Assembly: GCA_014871385.1 (NCBI GenBank)
Contig: CM026426.1
Coordinates: 69,308,674-69,372,673 of the forward strand
DNA length: 64,000 nt
Origin: Ceratodon purpureus
Taxonomy: Eukaryota > Streptophyta > Bryopsida > Pseudoditrichales > Ditrichaceae
Direction of reading: 5' to 3'
The position numbers and the translations under genes were made by a program. Under the pieces are notes generated by a model. The model had not been told where the DNA came from. It saw only the letters and a program-made list of their open reading frames with translations, and ran no database searches. Below are positions 1 to 12,229 of this stretch, piece after piece (within the stretch, counting starts at the first letter, position 1; each line of letters opens with the position of its first letter).

Positions 1-2082
1 TACCGAGCCATAATAAGTACCAAGGAACTTCAACATGTCATTCCAAGAAATATCGGTGGAAAACTTGATAATAACAAATTGATGTTTGCACATGTTCCTA
101 CAAATGGCCCATTCACAAGAACATGAAGCATATTTGATATAAAGATCGATAATAACATACCATCGCCCAAGGGCACTTTAGGAATACACCTGCCAGAGTC
201 CTTCAATTGCATGATGTCTTTAAACATATTCGATAGGTATAACCTTAGCCTTGGCAATTCTGCTTGCCACAATCTTCTCAACGTGCTTATTCAATATAAA
301 GCCGTTTAACTTCCTCCCATCGTTGTACATGTAATGTGTCTCTATTGGATTAGTCAACCGCCATACTAGAGAATCCATCCTCTTCTTTTGAAGCTAGTGA
401 TTGTCAATCTTCATCCATCTTTTAAGAGCAGCATGATATGACTCAATGCTAGCTTGTGTGTCTTGATTGGAGTGGGGATTCCTTCGATGACCAATAAGAT
501 ACATGTGTATAAAAAGAATACAATACATAATGTTATTTTAGTATTCAGATTCATACATAAAATGACAGACTTCCATGATCAATGCTTTCACTCTATAAAC
601 TAAAAAGAATCATAAGAATTGGAAATGGAAATATCAAATAGTTTTCGAAATGGTATAAAGAGAAATTCACCTTGATGGTCATAATGAACCTCAATGTACT
701 CTTCCATGCTTTTGATATAGAAAAAGTTGAACATGCTTTTGCTCCGAACACGAGCACGCTTCAGGAAATCCTCCTCTATTTCTTGGTACTCAATGGGCAT
801 GTACAAAAAAGAATGCAATTGCCGATAAACAAGCTCTCTTAAAGAACTTAGGTTGGGTACTTTGGTCCAAATGTGGTTCTTCCAATTCTTTAGAACATGG
901 AAAGCACATATTAAATAAATAGGAACCTCTGATTCAGGCCAAGCCCGTTTCAAAGTATTCCTTTGTTCTACAGCATCATCAACAATAAAGCACGATGGAA
1001 GAAAATTAGGTCTTGTACCTTCCAAATTTCTTTGAAGAGGTTCTAACCATATTACTAAATCCTCCTCTGATGATCGACTACTTAACACCTATGCAACGGG
1101 AATGCCATTTCTCCAGTGATCAAAGACAAGCAAAGAATAAAGAGGGTACTTGGGGACATTTGTACCGAAAGTCGCATCCATTGCAATGGCCCCATTATGT
1201 CCATATTTTAGCATCATCTCCTTTTGCCAAGGAGTATGAATTCCAAGAATGAAAGGCAAATCGGTCACATCATCATTTTCATGCCACATGAAGACATTCT
1301 CAGGATGTTCCTTCATCCACATCTTCACGCTCTCGAAATCATTAGGGTGTCAGCGTCATACTCCCATCTTGAGTCTGCTCTCATAATAAGTAATGTCCCG
1401 TAGTTCCACAAAGTCATCGCGAATCTCAAGACATTTCATCTTCCTCCTCTCAATCCAATTCCGTCTATGCTCCTCATAAACTTGTTTAGCAGTGAATACT
1501 TCACTTAAACGTGTTTTTATCCATTTTTTCAACTCAAAGGACATTCTTGGTTGATAAGCTGATTTTCTCTCTATAGAATCTTTGTCTTCTAATCTATGTG
1601 CAGGTGTCCCGTCTTCCCTATAGTGGTCAACCTGGTAATAAGCAACCTCAGCCACATCTCGCCTAAGCAAGAGTTGCTTGATAGAGAATCTAGCCAGACA
1701 TCCTCGTTTTTTGGAATGGGGATGAGCAGGGTCCCCTCTAAGATCTTTAGAACCAAAAGGACACTCATAACAAACATGCTCAATGTAAGAGTCTACCTAA
1801 GGCCTTAACACATGTCTTCCTTGAATCTTCTCAGCAACGTTCCATCCCACTTCTATTCCACCTTCACATGTTTGTCCCCTTAAGAAATCTCCCACTCTGT
1901 TGAATGGAATGTATGCACGCATGATGGTAGTCGTGTTTCCATAGCCTTTTCGTGCTCCTTGCTTCCATGTAAGATCTTGAAAGGAAATTGGTCCCACGGG
2001 AGGACTTTGAGGTACAATGGGATCTTCTTTTTCGTCGAAGCATTTTGTATTCTACACATGGTAATAATACATAGCACATCAA
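1..2082 (-). pseudogene. Decayed MULE transposase (DDE plus SWIM), running off the left edge
   Basis: This is a Mutator-like transposase relic. Read on the minus strand, a Cys-containing N-terminal part (HVCYECPFG near 1765) is followed by a conserved block. Then come the catalytic residues: Asp in MDATFGTN (codon 1175-1177), Asp in FIVDDA (978-980), the CAFHVLKNW motif, and Glu in ASIESYHAALKRWM (442-444). A SWIM finger (CSCEWAICRNMCKH) lies near 80-135. It aligns along its length with the intact transposase at 13-17 kb, so it is the same broad family. In-frame stops interrupt it at 1797 (TAG), 1356 and 1350 (TGA) and 1089 (TAG), yet the frame is otherwise kept. An intron probably lies near 500-650. 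It cannot make a full protein as read. Confidence 0.8.
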
Positions 2083-2215
2083 ATAATTAATATCAAAAGT
2101 ATAATCAAATAAGTCTAAGTTAATAAATTATTAAATTGCAAAATGGAAATAAAATAAAATGTATGCACACAAGAACAATCATGCCCACACAAAAGGATGC
2201 ACCTTCATAATTGAG

Positions 2216-2860
2216 CAATACCCATCATGAAGCCCAAATAAGATTTATCACGAGAACTTGAAATTATCTTCAAAGCAAGCATAAATAAACAACTCTCATA
2301 ACTCTCTTCATAATACCCATCATGAAGACCTTCTGAATTGTATCACGACGTAGGGAAAATACCTATCATAAATCTACTATGTATTATATCACAGCCCTCC
2401 AAACAATACCCATCATGCCCAAGTTTTTTAGAAAAAAGATTTATCTCTGGTTGCCCTTTCATGGGTTAATGGCACACTAGAACATTGGGGCAATACCCAT
2501 CATTGCCCCAATGGAGTTATATCACAAAACTTTGAAACAATCAGCAAAATAAGCACACTCAGACATCCCTCCTAAGTCCTTAGACAATACCCATCATGAA
2601 CATAATTTTAAATCCATCGCCATCTTTAGGGTTTACTTGTCTTGGTATTACCCATCATAGAGCAATTTTAAAACGTATCACGATCTCTAGGGAATACCCA
2701 TCATAGAGATTTTGAAATGCATCTTGCTCTCTAGGAAATACCCATCATGGGCTACATATGAGATAAATCACAACTTCATGGAAGAAATACCCATCATAGA
2801 GAAACTTTAGAATACATCACAACTCTTTAAGCCATACCCATCATGATTGCATTTCTACAA
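2216..2860. repeat. Degenerate tandem array, ATACCCATCAT ... ATATCAC units
   Basis: At least 11 copies of a core close to AATACCCATCATGAAG recur about every 45-60 bp (near 2216, 2311, 2358, 2404, 2491, 2583, 2644, 2693, 2738, 2785 and 2833). Most are followed about 20 bp later by a second box like TATCACAAC. The spacing and the filler vary, so this is an old minisatellite-like array. It sits just upstream (minus-strand sense) of the MULE relic, where subterminal repeats of such elements are often found. That link is inference. Confidence 0.75.
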
Positions 2861-3609
2861 AACAATTCTATCTCTGCTTTGTGTAATTACTCAAAAACAC
2901 CTATAAAACTAGGAAATAAAATATTATTAAATTGTTACAAGAACATGCTCTTAAAATATAAACCATACAAATGTGCATATATTTTTAATGCATGCAATTA
3001 AAAAAAAAAAAAACAAAACTAATGAGTTAAAGGTTTGAAACATACCCCATTCAAAACTTCAGAGGTGCTTGACTTACAAATCTCCTTTGAAACCACAAGT
3101 GATATCCACTCCAATTTATGTGCACAAAAATGTTTAGGTCCACTCATTTCATTGGAAGGCAATTTCAATTTGCAATTATTCCTTTAAATGGATGTGGGTT
3201 CATAAGGATGAGTGCACAATAAGGCCAAAAAGCCCCCATTCATCCACATGTCAAGGTAACCATGGGTTCGAACCATGGGCTACCTACTTGGATCATGATG
3301 GTTGAGATACCGAAGGAACCATCCACCGCATTCATCCGGTAAGGTACCAGTGTGAGGGTCAATTCTCCCTGGCCTTTTCCCATGAGTATCCTAGTCCTCT
3401 GGTGGGGTTAAACTTATCTTCGACATTCAAACTAGACTTAAGAGCATGAGCAGGTTTGGAAGAAAGGAGGGAAAGGGAAGGTCTTGCCTAAAGAGCCTCC
3501 ACTTGAGCTGGTTCCATCCTGTTGATGACTTCCAGCCACTTAGCTTTGTATGCCGCTGCCGGGCTTAGAGAGCGAAGATTGCTATTGTTTGGTGACACTT
3601 GCACACTTG
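2861..3609 (-). other. No gene; possible LINE tail and a tRNA-type B-box-like site
   Basis: A run of A residues occurs near 3000. At 3248-3262 there is a GGTTCGAACC palindrome resembling a Pol III B box, but I see no A box or cloverleaf. From 3609 to about 3488 the minus strand stays open (ending ...MEPAQVEAL). This may be the continuation of the LINE ORF1 relic lying on the other side of the large transposon. That continuity is only suggested by matching strand and position. Confidence 0.3.
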
Positions 3610-3809
3610 CACGTCGGCTTCGCTGTTTTGCCCTACGCCACGATTTCCCCGTAAAACCCAGACCGGGTAAATTCTCAATGTCACGTAACACTGTCCCCCG
3701 ACTCGCGAGACACTGCCCCTCACGCAACACTACCGAGACTCTGTGACACTGCCCGCTCTAAACATTGGAGTCTGCTGCCCGATCGAAAAAACACTGAGGG
3801 CAACGAAAG
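3610..3809 (+). repeat. Left terminal inverted repeat
   Basis: These 200 bp start CACGTCGGCT and match the right end in inverted orientation at 199 of 200 positions. It contains TGTCACGTAACACTG and TGTGACACTG, copies of the motif scattered through the element. Identity breaks cleanly after CAACGAAAG at 3809. It is taken as the transposase recognition end and probably also carries promoter function for the gene inside. Confidence 0.93.
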
Positions 3810-4532
3810 AGGGTATGCGAGTAGGGTTGTTGGGAGGGTGGGTGGGGGGGGGGTTTTTGTCGAATGGGGTTCCAGCGTTTCAGTGTTCCGGTTCAGTAAG
3901 CATCGACAAACGACGCCATACTCTACAATGATAGGACTTTGTGATCTTCTTCGGCATATTGAAAGCTATAGAAATTAGTGGGGTTAGGGTATCAGGAACA
4001 ATGCAATTCATTTAGGAGGACTGCGGTTTAGGGTGTTAAATTCCGTTGTACTAGGCGCTATGGAGTGCACAAATCAATGCGCAATTATGATGATCGTACG
4101 TGTTGAGGTGATATCTTTCTTCAGGCGCAATAACGATGAATTCACGTTTTGGGAGGGTGGATCAATTGAAGACCCAGAAAATAGAGGTAAACTATCTGAC
4201 CTAAACCTGTTTTCTCAGTTCCGGGTCCTCCCATTTGCAACTTCATTTCCTTAAGCATGGTAGACGTAACGGGTGGATTTGCTGGCTTCGGCATTGTTAG
4301 AAGGAGCGACATCCAAGCCTCCCGAAAACACGAGGTGTGTTTCTGGAGTATACCCAGGTACTTGGCGTAAAAAACCCTATTTCTGTGCATACTGTTTGTC
4401 CTCCACTGTTTTCAATGTTGTAATATACGTTGTTGAAGTTCCCGGTTTAGGGAATTTTTTGGGCTTTCGTATGTGTAGGGTTATGTTTTTGCGTCTAGTC
4501 GGTGATGTTTCGTGGGGTCGATTAGGTATAGG

Positions 4533-4542
4533 ATTATATAAT
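4533..4542 (+). promoter_or_regulatory. TATA-like box upstream of the Ulp1 gene
   Basis: The sequence ATTATATAAT lies about 230 bp before the start codon at 4771. An AAAACCCTAA telobox-like element follows near 4715. Both are common plant promoter features. The transcription start is not shown by the sequence, so the assignment is tentative. Confidence 0.3.
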
Positions 4543-4770
4543 TCACAGGGAACGATAGGTACTCACGCCAAACTCCATAACTGAATTGCGTGTTCACTGT
4601 CCAAAGATCTCGTCACTGTCGGGGAGGAATCCTGGTTCTACTCAGTCGTTTACTGCCCTGGAGGTTGTGGTGCTCCCGTCGGACTTCGTAACAACTTTCG
4701 CTTTCTCACGTACAAAACCCTAAGCTGTCCGAGTTGTGGAGTTCAAACGTCCCTCTACTCTCCCCGCGAC

Positions 4771-7700
4771 ATGGACCCGGAACCTGTGACACTGAAGGTG
4801 CAGATATACAATGCATCCTTCAATGTTACTTATCCGAGCGAGCAACGAGTTGGGGACCTCATAGAAGAATATGCAACAATGTGCAGAGGTGACCGTAAGC
4901 CAGAGAGTAATCGTCGATTTTTTGTTTGTATCTATTGTGGTGCAGACTGGTTCTCTAACAAGATGATGTTAAACCAACATAGATTTATTCGTGGCTGTCC
5001 GAATGCTAAGTACCCGGACGGGAAGCCGGCTCTGCTGTTACCTTATCCCGACTTGAAGACAGGTGAGGGTAAGAAAGTAGAAGTACTCTCTAAGAAGAAT
5101 GCCGCTGTGAAGACGGAGTTGCGTGGCACTACAGAGCATCCTACCGGCGGAGACGAAGACATTGATGGTAACATTGATGATGGCCTTCTGGTGGATGGAC
5201 ATGGGGCTATGGTGGAAGTTGAAGTGCCACCTTTCACTAAGGTGCCGCAGGATTTGTTATGGAAGGAGGTACCGCCAAGGAAGGTACCGAAAGCACAGAA
5301 GCCACCGACGGGGAAGGCGAAGAATAGGAAGGCTGTGCCCAAGAAAGTGCCTGTAGAAGATGCGCCTAAGCGGGAAACGGGATCAATGTCCATTACAGCA
5401 GCCCAGCCGCAACCCAAAAGAGACATAGGGCTGCAGATTCGCGCGGTTAAAGAACTGAAGGGGGTGCGGAGTACGGATGAAGCTTTCGATAAATGTGGGA
5501 CGGGGGCTGGGCTTCGCAGGAGCAAACGGAAGGCAGAAGAGCCTATAGTCTGTGACACTGGAGAAGATGATGACGATTTTGTGACTCTAAATGTACTGCA
5601 CAAAACAGGGAAATCTACTCATTCGGACTTGAAGCTTCAGGTACCGGGCAAAATGGAAATTGATGGATCTTTCCATGTTTCTCTGCGGGGACATCCTGGA
5701 GAGCGGCCGTGCAAGCTGACAAGAGCCGACGAAGGGTCCACAGAAGAGGTACGTGCCTGCATATCGTATTTGCAGAGTGATAAAGAAAAAGCGATTTCAA
5801 CGCTTCGAAATAAATTTAGGTTGCCGAGTACTGTAGGGAGGAATTCCCTGCAAACAACATTACCGCGGTTCTTGAAATGCCCAGACCGCTTAGATGGCGT
5901 CCTCGTACAATATGGGGATGCCGGAGATGTGGCCGAGTGGGGTCCTAGTCATACTGATCCCCCTGTTCTGCAGTGTCACACTTTGGAGGTTTTAGAATGC
6001 GATCAGAATCTCACGTCCTGTGAATTCAACCGAACGGAGGATCAGTCGCCGGACATTGGAGATGAAAGAGAACCTGCTATGGTAATATGGAGAGGGAATT
6101 CGGTGGTTACCGATGAGTTGCGGGCATACTGGGCTGAGGGGATAGGTACGCCTAGTCCTTACGCCTTCCATCCCGAATTACTCGCTAAAGCGGAGCAACG
6201 TTCGGAGACATTCGCGAGGTTAGAGAAAATCCATGTCCAGCGTCATTTGAAGGCGGCAGCGGAAGGCGACGGGGAGGGTCCTGTTTTGAAGAAGCCAGAG
6301 AAACGAGCCATGCCGGCCCTCTATAGGATGCGGGAGTTCGAGGACGAAGTCAGTGTGCCTTGGTCTTGGGAGTGTAAAAGCGGAGACGACTTCATTGCCA
6401 AGTGGAACGAAGTCGTCCACACAGATGCATTCAGAGACCGCCTGATGCGGGTCGCGTACTGGTGGATGGCCAGGAAGGTATGATAAACTTATCGTCCTAA
6501 GACTTCATTTTACAATGTTCAGCATAACGTTACTATGTCACAGTGTTACAGTATGAATAATGATTCCGTTGGATGAGTAAAATGAAGGATTCATGACATT
6601 ATTGCGGTGGAATTGTGCAGGGTGACAGAAAACGGCCTATACAAGCTGACATAGTCGAGGATATTAGTGGGGGCATAGAATCTTTGGTTCGGGCTGTGGA
6701 GGATGGAATTCCGTATGGCGACCTGGAAGGTATGGGTCGATACGTTCAATGGACAGTCGATGATGCTGAGTACGAGGGTGCAGTTATTGCCCTCCGAAAT
6801 GAAATGAGGGTTCGCCACGATGGACGAGTCCAGCAAGCCATTTCCGATTTCAGAACAAAAAACGGGAAATTGGCGGAGGATGTCCAATGGGGTTGGTGCC
6901 CACTTTGGCGAGTGTTACAGGCTAGTAAGGACATTCTTCCGCAGTTACCCTCTTTGCCCTGGAGACATGACGGTACGCTTCTTTAACATGTTCCTGCTTT
7001 CACACAATAACTCCCCCACTTGATGGTTGTTTCTGTCAAATTTTTTCATCTTATTAAAATCTAGAGATTCATGTTACTGCTACGATTACCTGTAGTGACA
7101 GAGGCGAAGATTGTCCGTGAAGTACTTCTGGCGAATCGCGTGGACCAGATGATCCCGCCTCCAATTCTGTACATACTAAGGGAGCTTTTCCGCATTCACC
7201 ATGGCCTGTACAGGCAACTTTCCTGCCCTCTTTACGGGCTGACGGAGGAGGAGTTCAGGATGGAGTGCGACACGCCAATGAATTTAAGAAGGGCCGTTTC
7301 AGTGTTTATCGAAGTTGGCCAATATCAGTACGGAGGTTTAGGGGGCCTTGTTGGTGATTCATATCGGGATGACGTTTGTGCTCAGATGGAGAAAGTGCGA
7401 GAAGGGCATGGAGAAGACATTGTCCAGAACGTGATGGGGTGGATCCGTGGTGTACAGATCAGGGCATTGCAGGATTTAGCTATTTGGCAACCCTTGCAAT
7501 TCGAAAGAGCCTGGATTGTCACTGATCACGATCTGTGGGTCGTCCAAGCGGAAGAGTGGCGGCGTGTACTCCAGAGGCGGGAAGAGCTTGATACGGGTTG
7601 GGTGTGGGCGGTCTCAATACCGGCTTGGAATCCAGACGCAACGGCCTTGCGACAGAGACTGCTGGAATTGATCCGTGACATTGGACAGGTGTTGAAGAGG

Positions 7701-9526
7701 GAAGACAAGGAACACTGGACAGAATCAATAAAGCAAATTGAGGAATCAGGATTGGATCAGCATGTCCTTCAGCCCGGGGATGCTCTCAAAACAATATCAT
7801 GCACAAGATCGAGTACTGTACAGGATTCCGACATTGCTGGCCTTCAAAGCGAGGTTGCTGACTTCAAAGACAACGTACACGAAACAGGTTCCCAGACAAT
7901 GGAAGCTGAGATCGAAGAGCTTTGTCGTGACACTGTTCTGCCAGATCTCAACGACGACGAAGACAAAACACCGACTGTTACAATGGATGCAAGGGATACA
8001 GATGTACATCTCGGTTGCGCACCATCTACAAATACCGCTGACCACGATGGAATCAAAGAGCCCACTGCCGTAGTGGAGTCTGTATCAGTATTCCCCGAAA
8101 TTAAAGACCTCATGGCCAGTGCAACAGAGGATACGACGGTTGAAGGTCCGCTATTAACCCTTAGCCAGTTTCATAATACAGCTCACTCGGGTGCAGATCT
8201 GACACTGCGAGGTGACGAATTTACCCAATGCCCAAGTTTCGCTCAATGGGCGAAAGATAGTACCGACGTAGTTCCATCGACGCCGTATAAGGGGGTGTCC
8301 ATCGTTGCAGGACAAAATTCACAATCTGTCGGAATAGGGGATACTGTATCAACATGTAGGAATCTACGGGAAGCCTTTGACGAGCAGGAGCAGCTGGATG
8401 CCGCCACGGTGAGTTTAGTCACCCTCTCTCAGTCTATTCGCGGAGGAGAAGCGAGTATCGTTGCAGCGACATCTCCGTCTGAAGCATGGTGTGACACTGG
8501 AGAGCCCGCGACTGTACTGGAAGAGGATCCTTGGCCTCATCTGGAATTTGCTTCCGTGGACAGAATCTCCTCAATGACTCTCCCTGACGCGTACCAGCAC
8601 TTGCGCATAGAAGAACTGCTGCTTGCTCTGCCCGGACGTGAAGGGAAAGGAGATGGTGTCGACAAGGCAATCTTCTACAACGATAAGGCAAAGGAAATGG
8701 AGGTGAAGTTCACAGCTATCCGCGACCTTATGCGCTTGCGAACCCGTCTTTGTAATGATATTGTTGACCTCGTTATGTCCCGCTTATATTTCCAATGCCC
8801 ACAGAAGATGCGTCCAGAGATTCAAATTGTTACTTCCAGAGTAAGCTCCTGCTGTATGAATGTACTGCAGCGGAAGTCAACACTGCATAGGTGGGCTTCG
8901 GTGTTCTTGCAACCAGCGTCTCCTGTGTCAGTACATGAGGTTAGGGAGTTATTGTTACCATGGGTTGCTGCGGATCACTGGTCTCTTCTAGTCTTTCAGT
9001 ACGATAAAGTGCTCCACTTTGACTCGTACGATGGTCAGTGCCACTTCCCGCTCGGACGCCACAGTGATTTTGTGCAGATGATCAGCCACGCATGGCAAAC
9101 TCTTAGGGGGGTGATTACCTATGACGTCCCTGTCGTATCACAACAAGTCGCCCAACAGCCCGGCAACTATGAGTGCGGCCATCATACTATTCGGAATGCC
9201 CTCATCTACTTAAAGGTATAGCGCAGCGAACCAGCGTGTCACTTTAATGATTATTAACTCAGTATGAAATCTTGTCCAGTGTTACATACTAAACAGTGAT
9301 TGTATTGTTTTGACAGTTTCGGGCAATGAAGAGTGAGAGTCGTGAATCACATATGTTTTCGAAGCTAGAGGAGCCTTTCTGGACGAAAGATGTGAACGTC
9401 CAGATCTTGTCTCTTTTGGCGAAGGAATTGAATGCAAATACGCGGGATATCCGATATCTGCCACCCTTCAGTGTTTGCCCTAAGACAGTGTTCTCCTCGC
9501 CGGATAGCTGCACCGAAGTTTCTTAG
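4771..9526 (+). CDS. Zinc-finger/Ulp1 (C48) cysteine protease of the MULE
   Basis: I read one gene in four exons: 4771-6477, 6621-6972, 7102-9215 and 9317-9526. All three introns are GT-AG and their phases fit (0, 1, 0), giving about 1460 codons without a stop. Near the N-terminus is a C2HC-type finger (Cys53, Cys56, His70, Cys76). The middle is acidic and low in recognisable domains. The C-terminus matches Ulp1/SENP peptidases: His about 1312 (ADHWSLLVF), Asp about 1327 (HFDSYDG), Gln about 1372 and Cys about 1378 (QQPGNYECGHH). Most relatives have DCG where this has ECG. Such proteases remove SUMO or a related modifier in the nucleus, and transposon versions may protect transposition proteins or alter silencing; that role is inference. 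No internal decay is visible. Confidence 0.82.
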
Positions 9527-11227
9527 ACAGCATTGTAGTGGAAGAATATAGTATAGGAGGCATGCAGAGTTCCTCTGCAATTTTTTTTTACGAAGTGAAG
9601 TGTACAATGTCTCTTCTATACATCTATAGAATCCAACAGTACATTGAACTGTGACACAGTGATAATCGCGTTTACTGCCTTGTATATTGCCCCCTCTTTG
9701 CAATACCCTTGTGACATAAATCTGTTAAGGAACTAAAATCCCACTACGATTCTACCCCGAGTGTCACAATGTCACAATGTCACAGTTTAGATCGCGTACC
9801 TCAGTAACATAGCCATCCTCACTCTTATTATCGATTTGAATTGGTACGGTTATGTATTAAACAGCACTAGCATATCTTATAAACGTTTCTTTGGAGAAGG
9901 AAGTTATTCCAATAACCCCGATCTTTTTTAAGTTTCAGTACGAAAATATGGAGGACGACTGTATAACAAGTGTACAATATGTGATCAAACGAATATTTCG
10001 AATTTTAGCATACAGTGCACAGCGTTTTTAGGTTCGCAACGAATAAAACAGAAGAATATGAAAGAAAAAAGGTACGAGCAATATATAAATTATAAAATAT
10101 CTTTAAAACATGTAGTAACAAAACGGAGATAAGGGAATTTTAAATATGAAAAGGATAATATTATTTATGAATATGTACCTTGGTTCACCCATGACCTTGT
10201 AGATATCGAACAAAATGGTATTCTATGACTTAGTTCATAGCATTAAAGAACCAATGTAAACTTTGGAGGTTTGATACCTTGAATTGGTAATAGAAACATT
10301 TTATGTATTTTAATCCATTCGCCTACTTAACCTCTAAGTTTATTATACTTATGGCTGAATACGCTAAAAGACTTCATCCATTTGAATTAAACATGAGTAA
10401 GAGGATATCGGAAATAAATAGGAACTATGATATCATCTGCCGTTAAATTGCAATTAGAGAAATTGTATTTGAATTTACGAAACTTAAAAAAAAAAATAGT
10501 CCTCATTAATGTGAAGATGACATTATATTAAATACACAATATAAGAGAGGGTTGGCGATACGAAAAAGGTACGCATTTCATCAAACATGATCTCTAAACT
10601 AAATGCTAAATAATAACCTAAGATATTCAATAAATGTTGGAAGTAACAAACAATTTCGATTATTTTGTTGTCTAGTATACCTTAGAGATAAAGTAAATTG
10701 AAATAATGGGTGCGTCTTAATATAATTAATATCCAAAATATTCTGTAACTTAGTAAAATTTTATAGGTGTTTTAATAAACATATTCGGGGGTATATATGA
10801 TAATAATGTCATCGAAACCATAATGAAACCAATTTAATTCAGAAATATTAAATAGAGTACTCGGAAAACACTTAAAAACATTTTCCTAAGTGCATTTACG
10901 ATTTATTTAACAAAAAAAAATTAAATATGAACCTACAGGCATAGACTGTAGTACCAACCTCATACTTGAAGTTGTCATTAAGAGTAATTTAAATGAGTGG
11001 AACGAAAAATGTAGTACTATGTATTGTCGGAATACAATGTCGATAGATTTATTTATTATTTCAATAAATACCGTATACAATGTCACAATGTCACAGAGTA
11101 CCATGTAATGGCCAGAGTCACATCGTCATGGCTTAAGAAATGATGGCTACTGATATAATGAAATATGTTTATATGACATCATTACAATATGTACTACAAC
11201 ATATAACTAATTGATTTTAGTTCGAGA
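9527..11227. other. AT-rich spacer between the convergent MULE genes
   Basis: I see no supported gene here. It separates the 3' end of the Ulp1 gene from the minus-strand accessory ORFs. It holds tandem GTGTCACAATGTCACA-type motifs near 9763-9790 and 11081-11097. The rest is AT-rich sequence with many stops in all frames. Confidence 0.6.
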
Positions 11228-11620
11228 TTACGAACTGTTGTGAGTACATGAGACAACAGAGGTGCAAGCACAGTTCGTGCTCTTAGTGTCACGTGACGAT
11301 TTCTTCCACTTAGATTGCCCTTCCAGTAATGACACATAAGGATTCAAACATTGTATTCCCTTGAACCGTTCACTCGCGGGGAAGAGAACGATCTTCTTTC
11401 CTTCTGGCGACTTCCTGCTAACACCCAACGAAACTGTCCTTTTACGCTTTAGCTGGCCACCGTCTAACGACAAAGCAGGAGGATAAACTCGATCATTCCG
11501 CACAGGCACGCTACTACATTTGGAGGATGGAAGAGAGAGTCGTGTGTTCGGGACAGGCATCTCTACATAGTCTGCCATTGTTGCTAAGAACTCCAGTACT
11601 TCTAATTCTAACCCTTCCAT
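11228..11620 (-). CDS. Small accessory ORF of the MULE, 130 aa, unknown
   Basis: An uninterrupted 130-codon frame starts with ATG at 11618-11620. The N-terminus is acidic and hydrophobic (MEGLELEVLEFL). The middle is basic (LKRKRTVSLGVSRKSPEGKK) and could be a nuclear localisation signal. I do not recognise the protein. A good TATA box lies about 115 bp upstream on the same strand, which makes an independent short transcript plausible. GC content is higher than in the spacer beside it, which also favours coding. Confidence 0.5.
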   Translation of the reverse strand: MEGLELEVLEFLATMADYVEMPVPNTRLSLPSSKCSSVPVRNDRVYPPALSLDGGQLKRKRTVSLGVSRKSPEGKKIVLFPASERFKGIQCLNPYVSLLEGQSKWKKSSRDTKSTNCACTSVVSCTHNSS

Positions 11621-11731
11621 CCCTACGTTACAGTCTCGAATCGAAAACAGTCCTAACGTAGATCACAGCCTCAGAATTGTAAGTACATAAGAGAGAGTGG
11701 AAGAGAGGGTCTGAAAGGAAGACGCTATCCC

Positions 11732-11741
11732 TTATATACAG
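11732..11741 (-). promoter_or_regulatory. TATA box for the 130-aa ORF
   Basis: Read on the minus strand the sequence is CTGTATATAAGGGAT, a strong TATATAAG match. It lies about 115 bp before the ATG at 11620, a normal distance for a plant promoter plus short leader. Confidence 0.5.
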
Positions 11742-12151
11742 ATGGGGAGCGTTCTTGTGTTGTGTACGTCGACGTTCCTCTCCAATGGGAACTTCCTAAC
11801 ATGTGAAACTCCGATCACTGAAACGAACATACCTATGGCGCGCAAGCAGCAACTGCCAATACTAATAAGCGTACCGTAATACTGAAAATATTTCCTATAT
11901 TTTTTCATTGAGCAATAGAAGAAATCGTCCTCAACACATTGTAAGTGATGATTACATTATACAGTTGTTTCAGTGAAAGTAGTTTTGTAGTGTCACAATG
12001 TTACATATCACGGAAAGTGAAGCATTAAACTATTGATTCATTAATACTGAACACATTCAAAACATTTATTATATTTGCACAGGGATAGCGAAACATTAGT
12101 CCGAACACGTACACACAGTCCATTGAGGTCGACAATTCTAACTGTTCCACT

Positions 12152-12159
12152 CTTTTATA
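12152..12159 (-). promoter_or_regulatory. TATAAAAG box, use unclear
   Basis: A perfect TATAAAAG occurs on the minus strand, but downstream there is only a ~32-codon frame (start near 12120) before the next accessory promoter. It may serve a very short ORF or a non-coding transcript, or be chance in AT-rich DNA. Confidence 0.25.
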
Positions 12160-12229
12160 TTGTAAGCTGTCAAAAACCCTAGGACCGTCTCGGCAACAAG
12201 CCGTATCCACCTGCGCTGACTCCTAATCA

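Noticed and set aside
3248-3262. GGTTCGAACC, resembling a tRNA T-loop or Pol III B box
   Set aside because: The sequence is a palindrome, and I found no A box, acceptor stem or cloverleaf on either strand.
4033-4584. Two plus-strand frames before the Ulp1 gene (73 and 103 aa)
   Set aside because: No motifs, and the composition looks like a leader or promoter region.
5043-5603. 186-aa frame on the minus strand
   Set aside because: It is the mirror of the Ulp1 gene exon. The plus-strand frame is far longer and has domain content.
12025-12210. 61-aa minus-strand frame in the MULE
   Set aside because: Low-complexity C-terminus, and the TATAAAAG box lies inside it, not before it. Probably 3' untranslated or spacer sequence.
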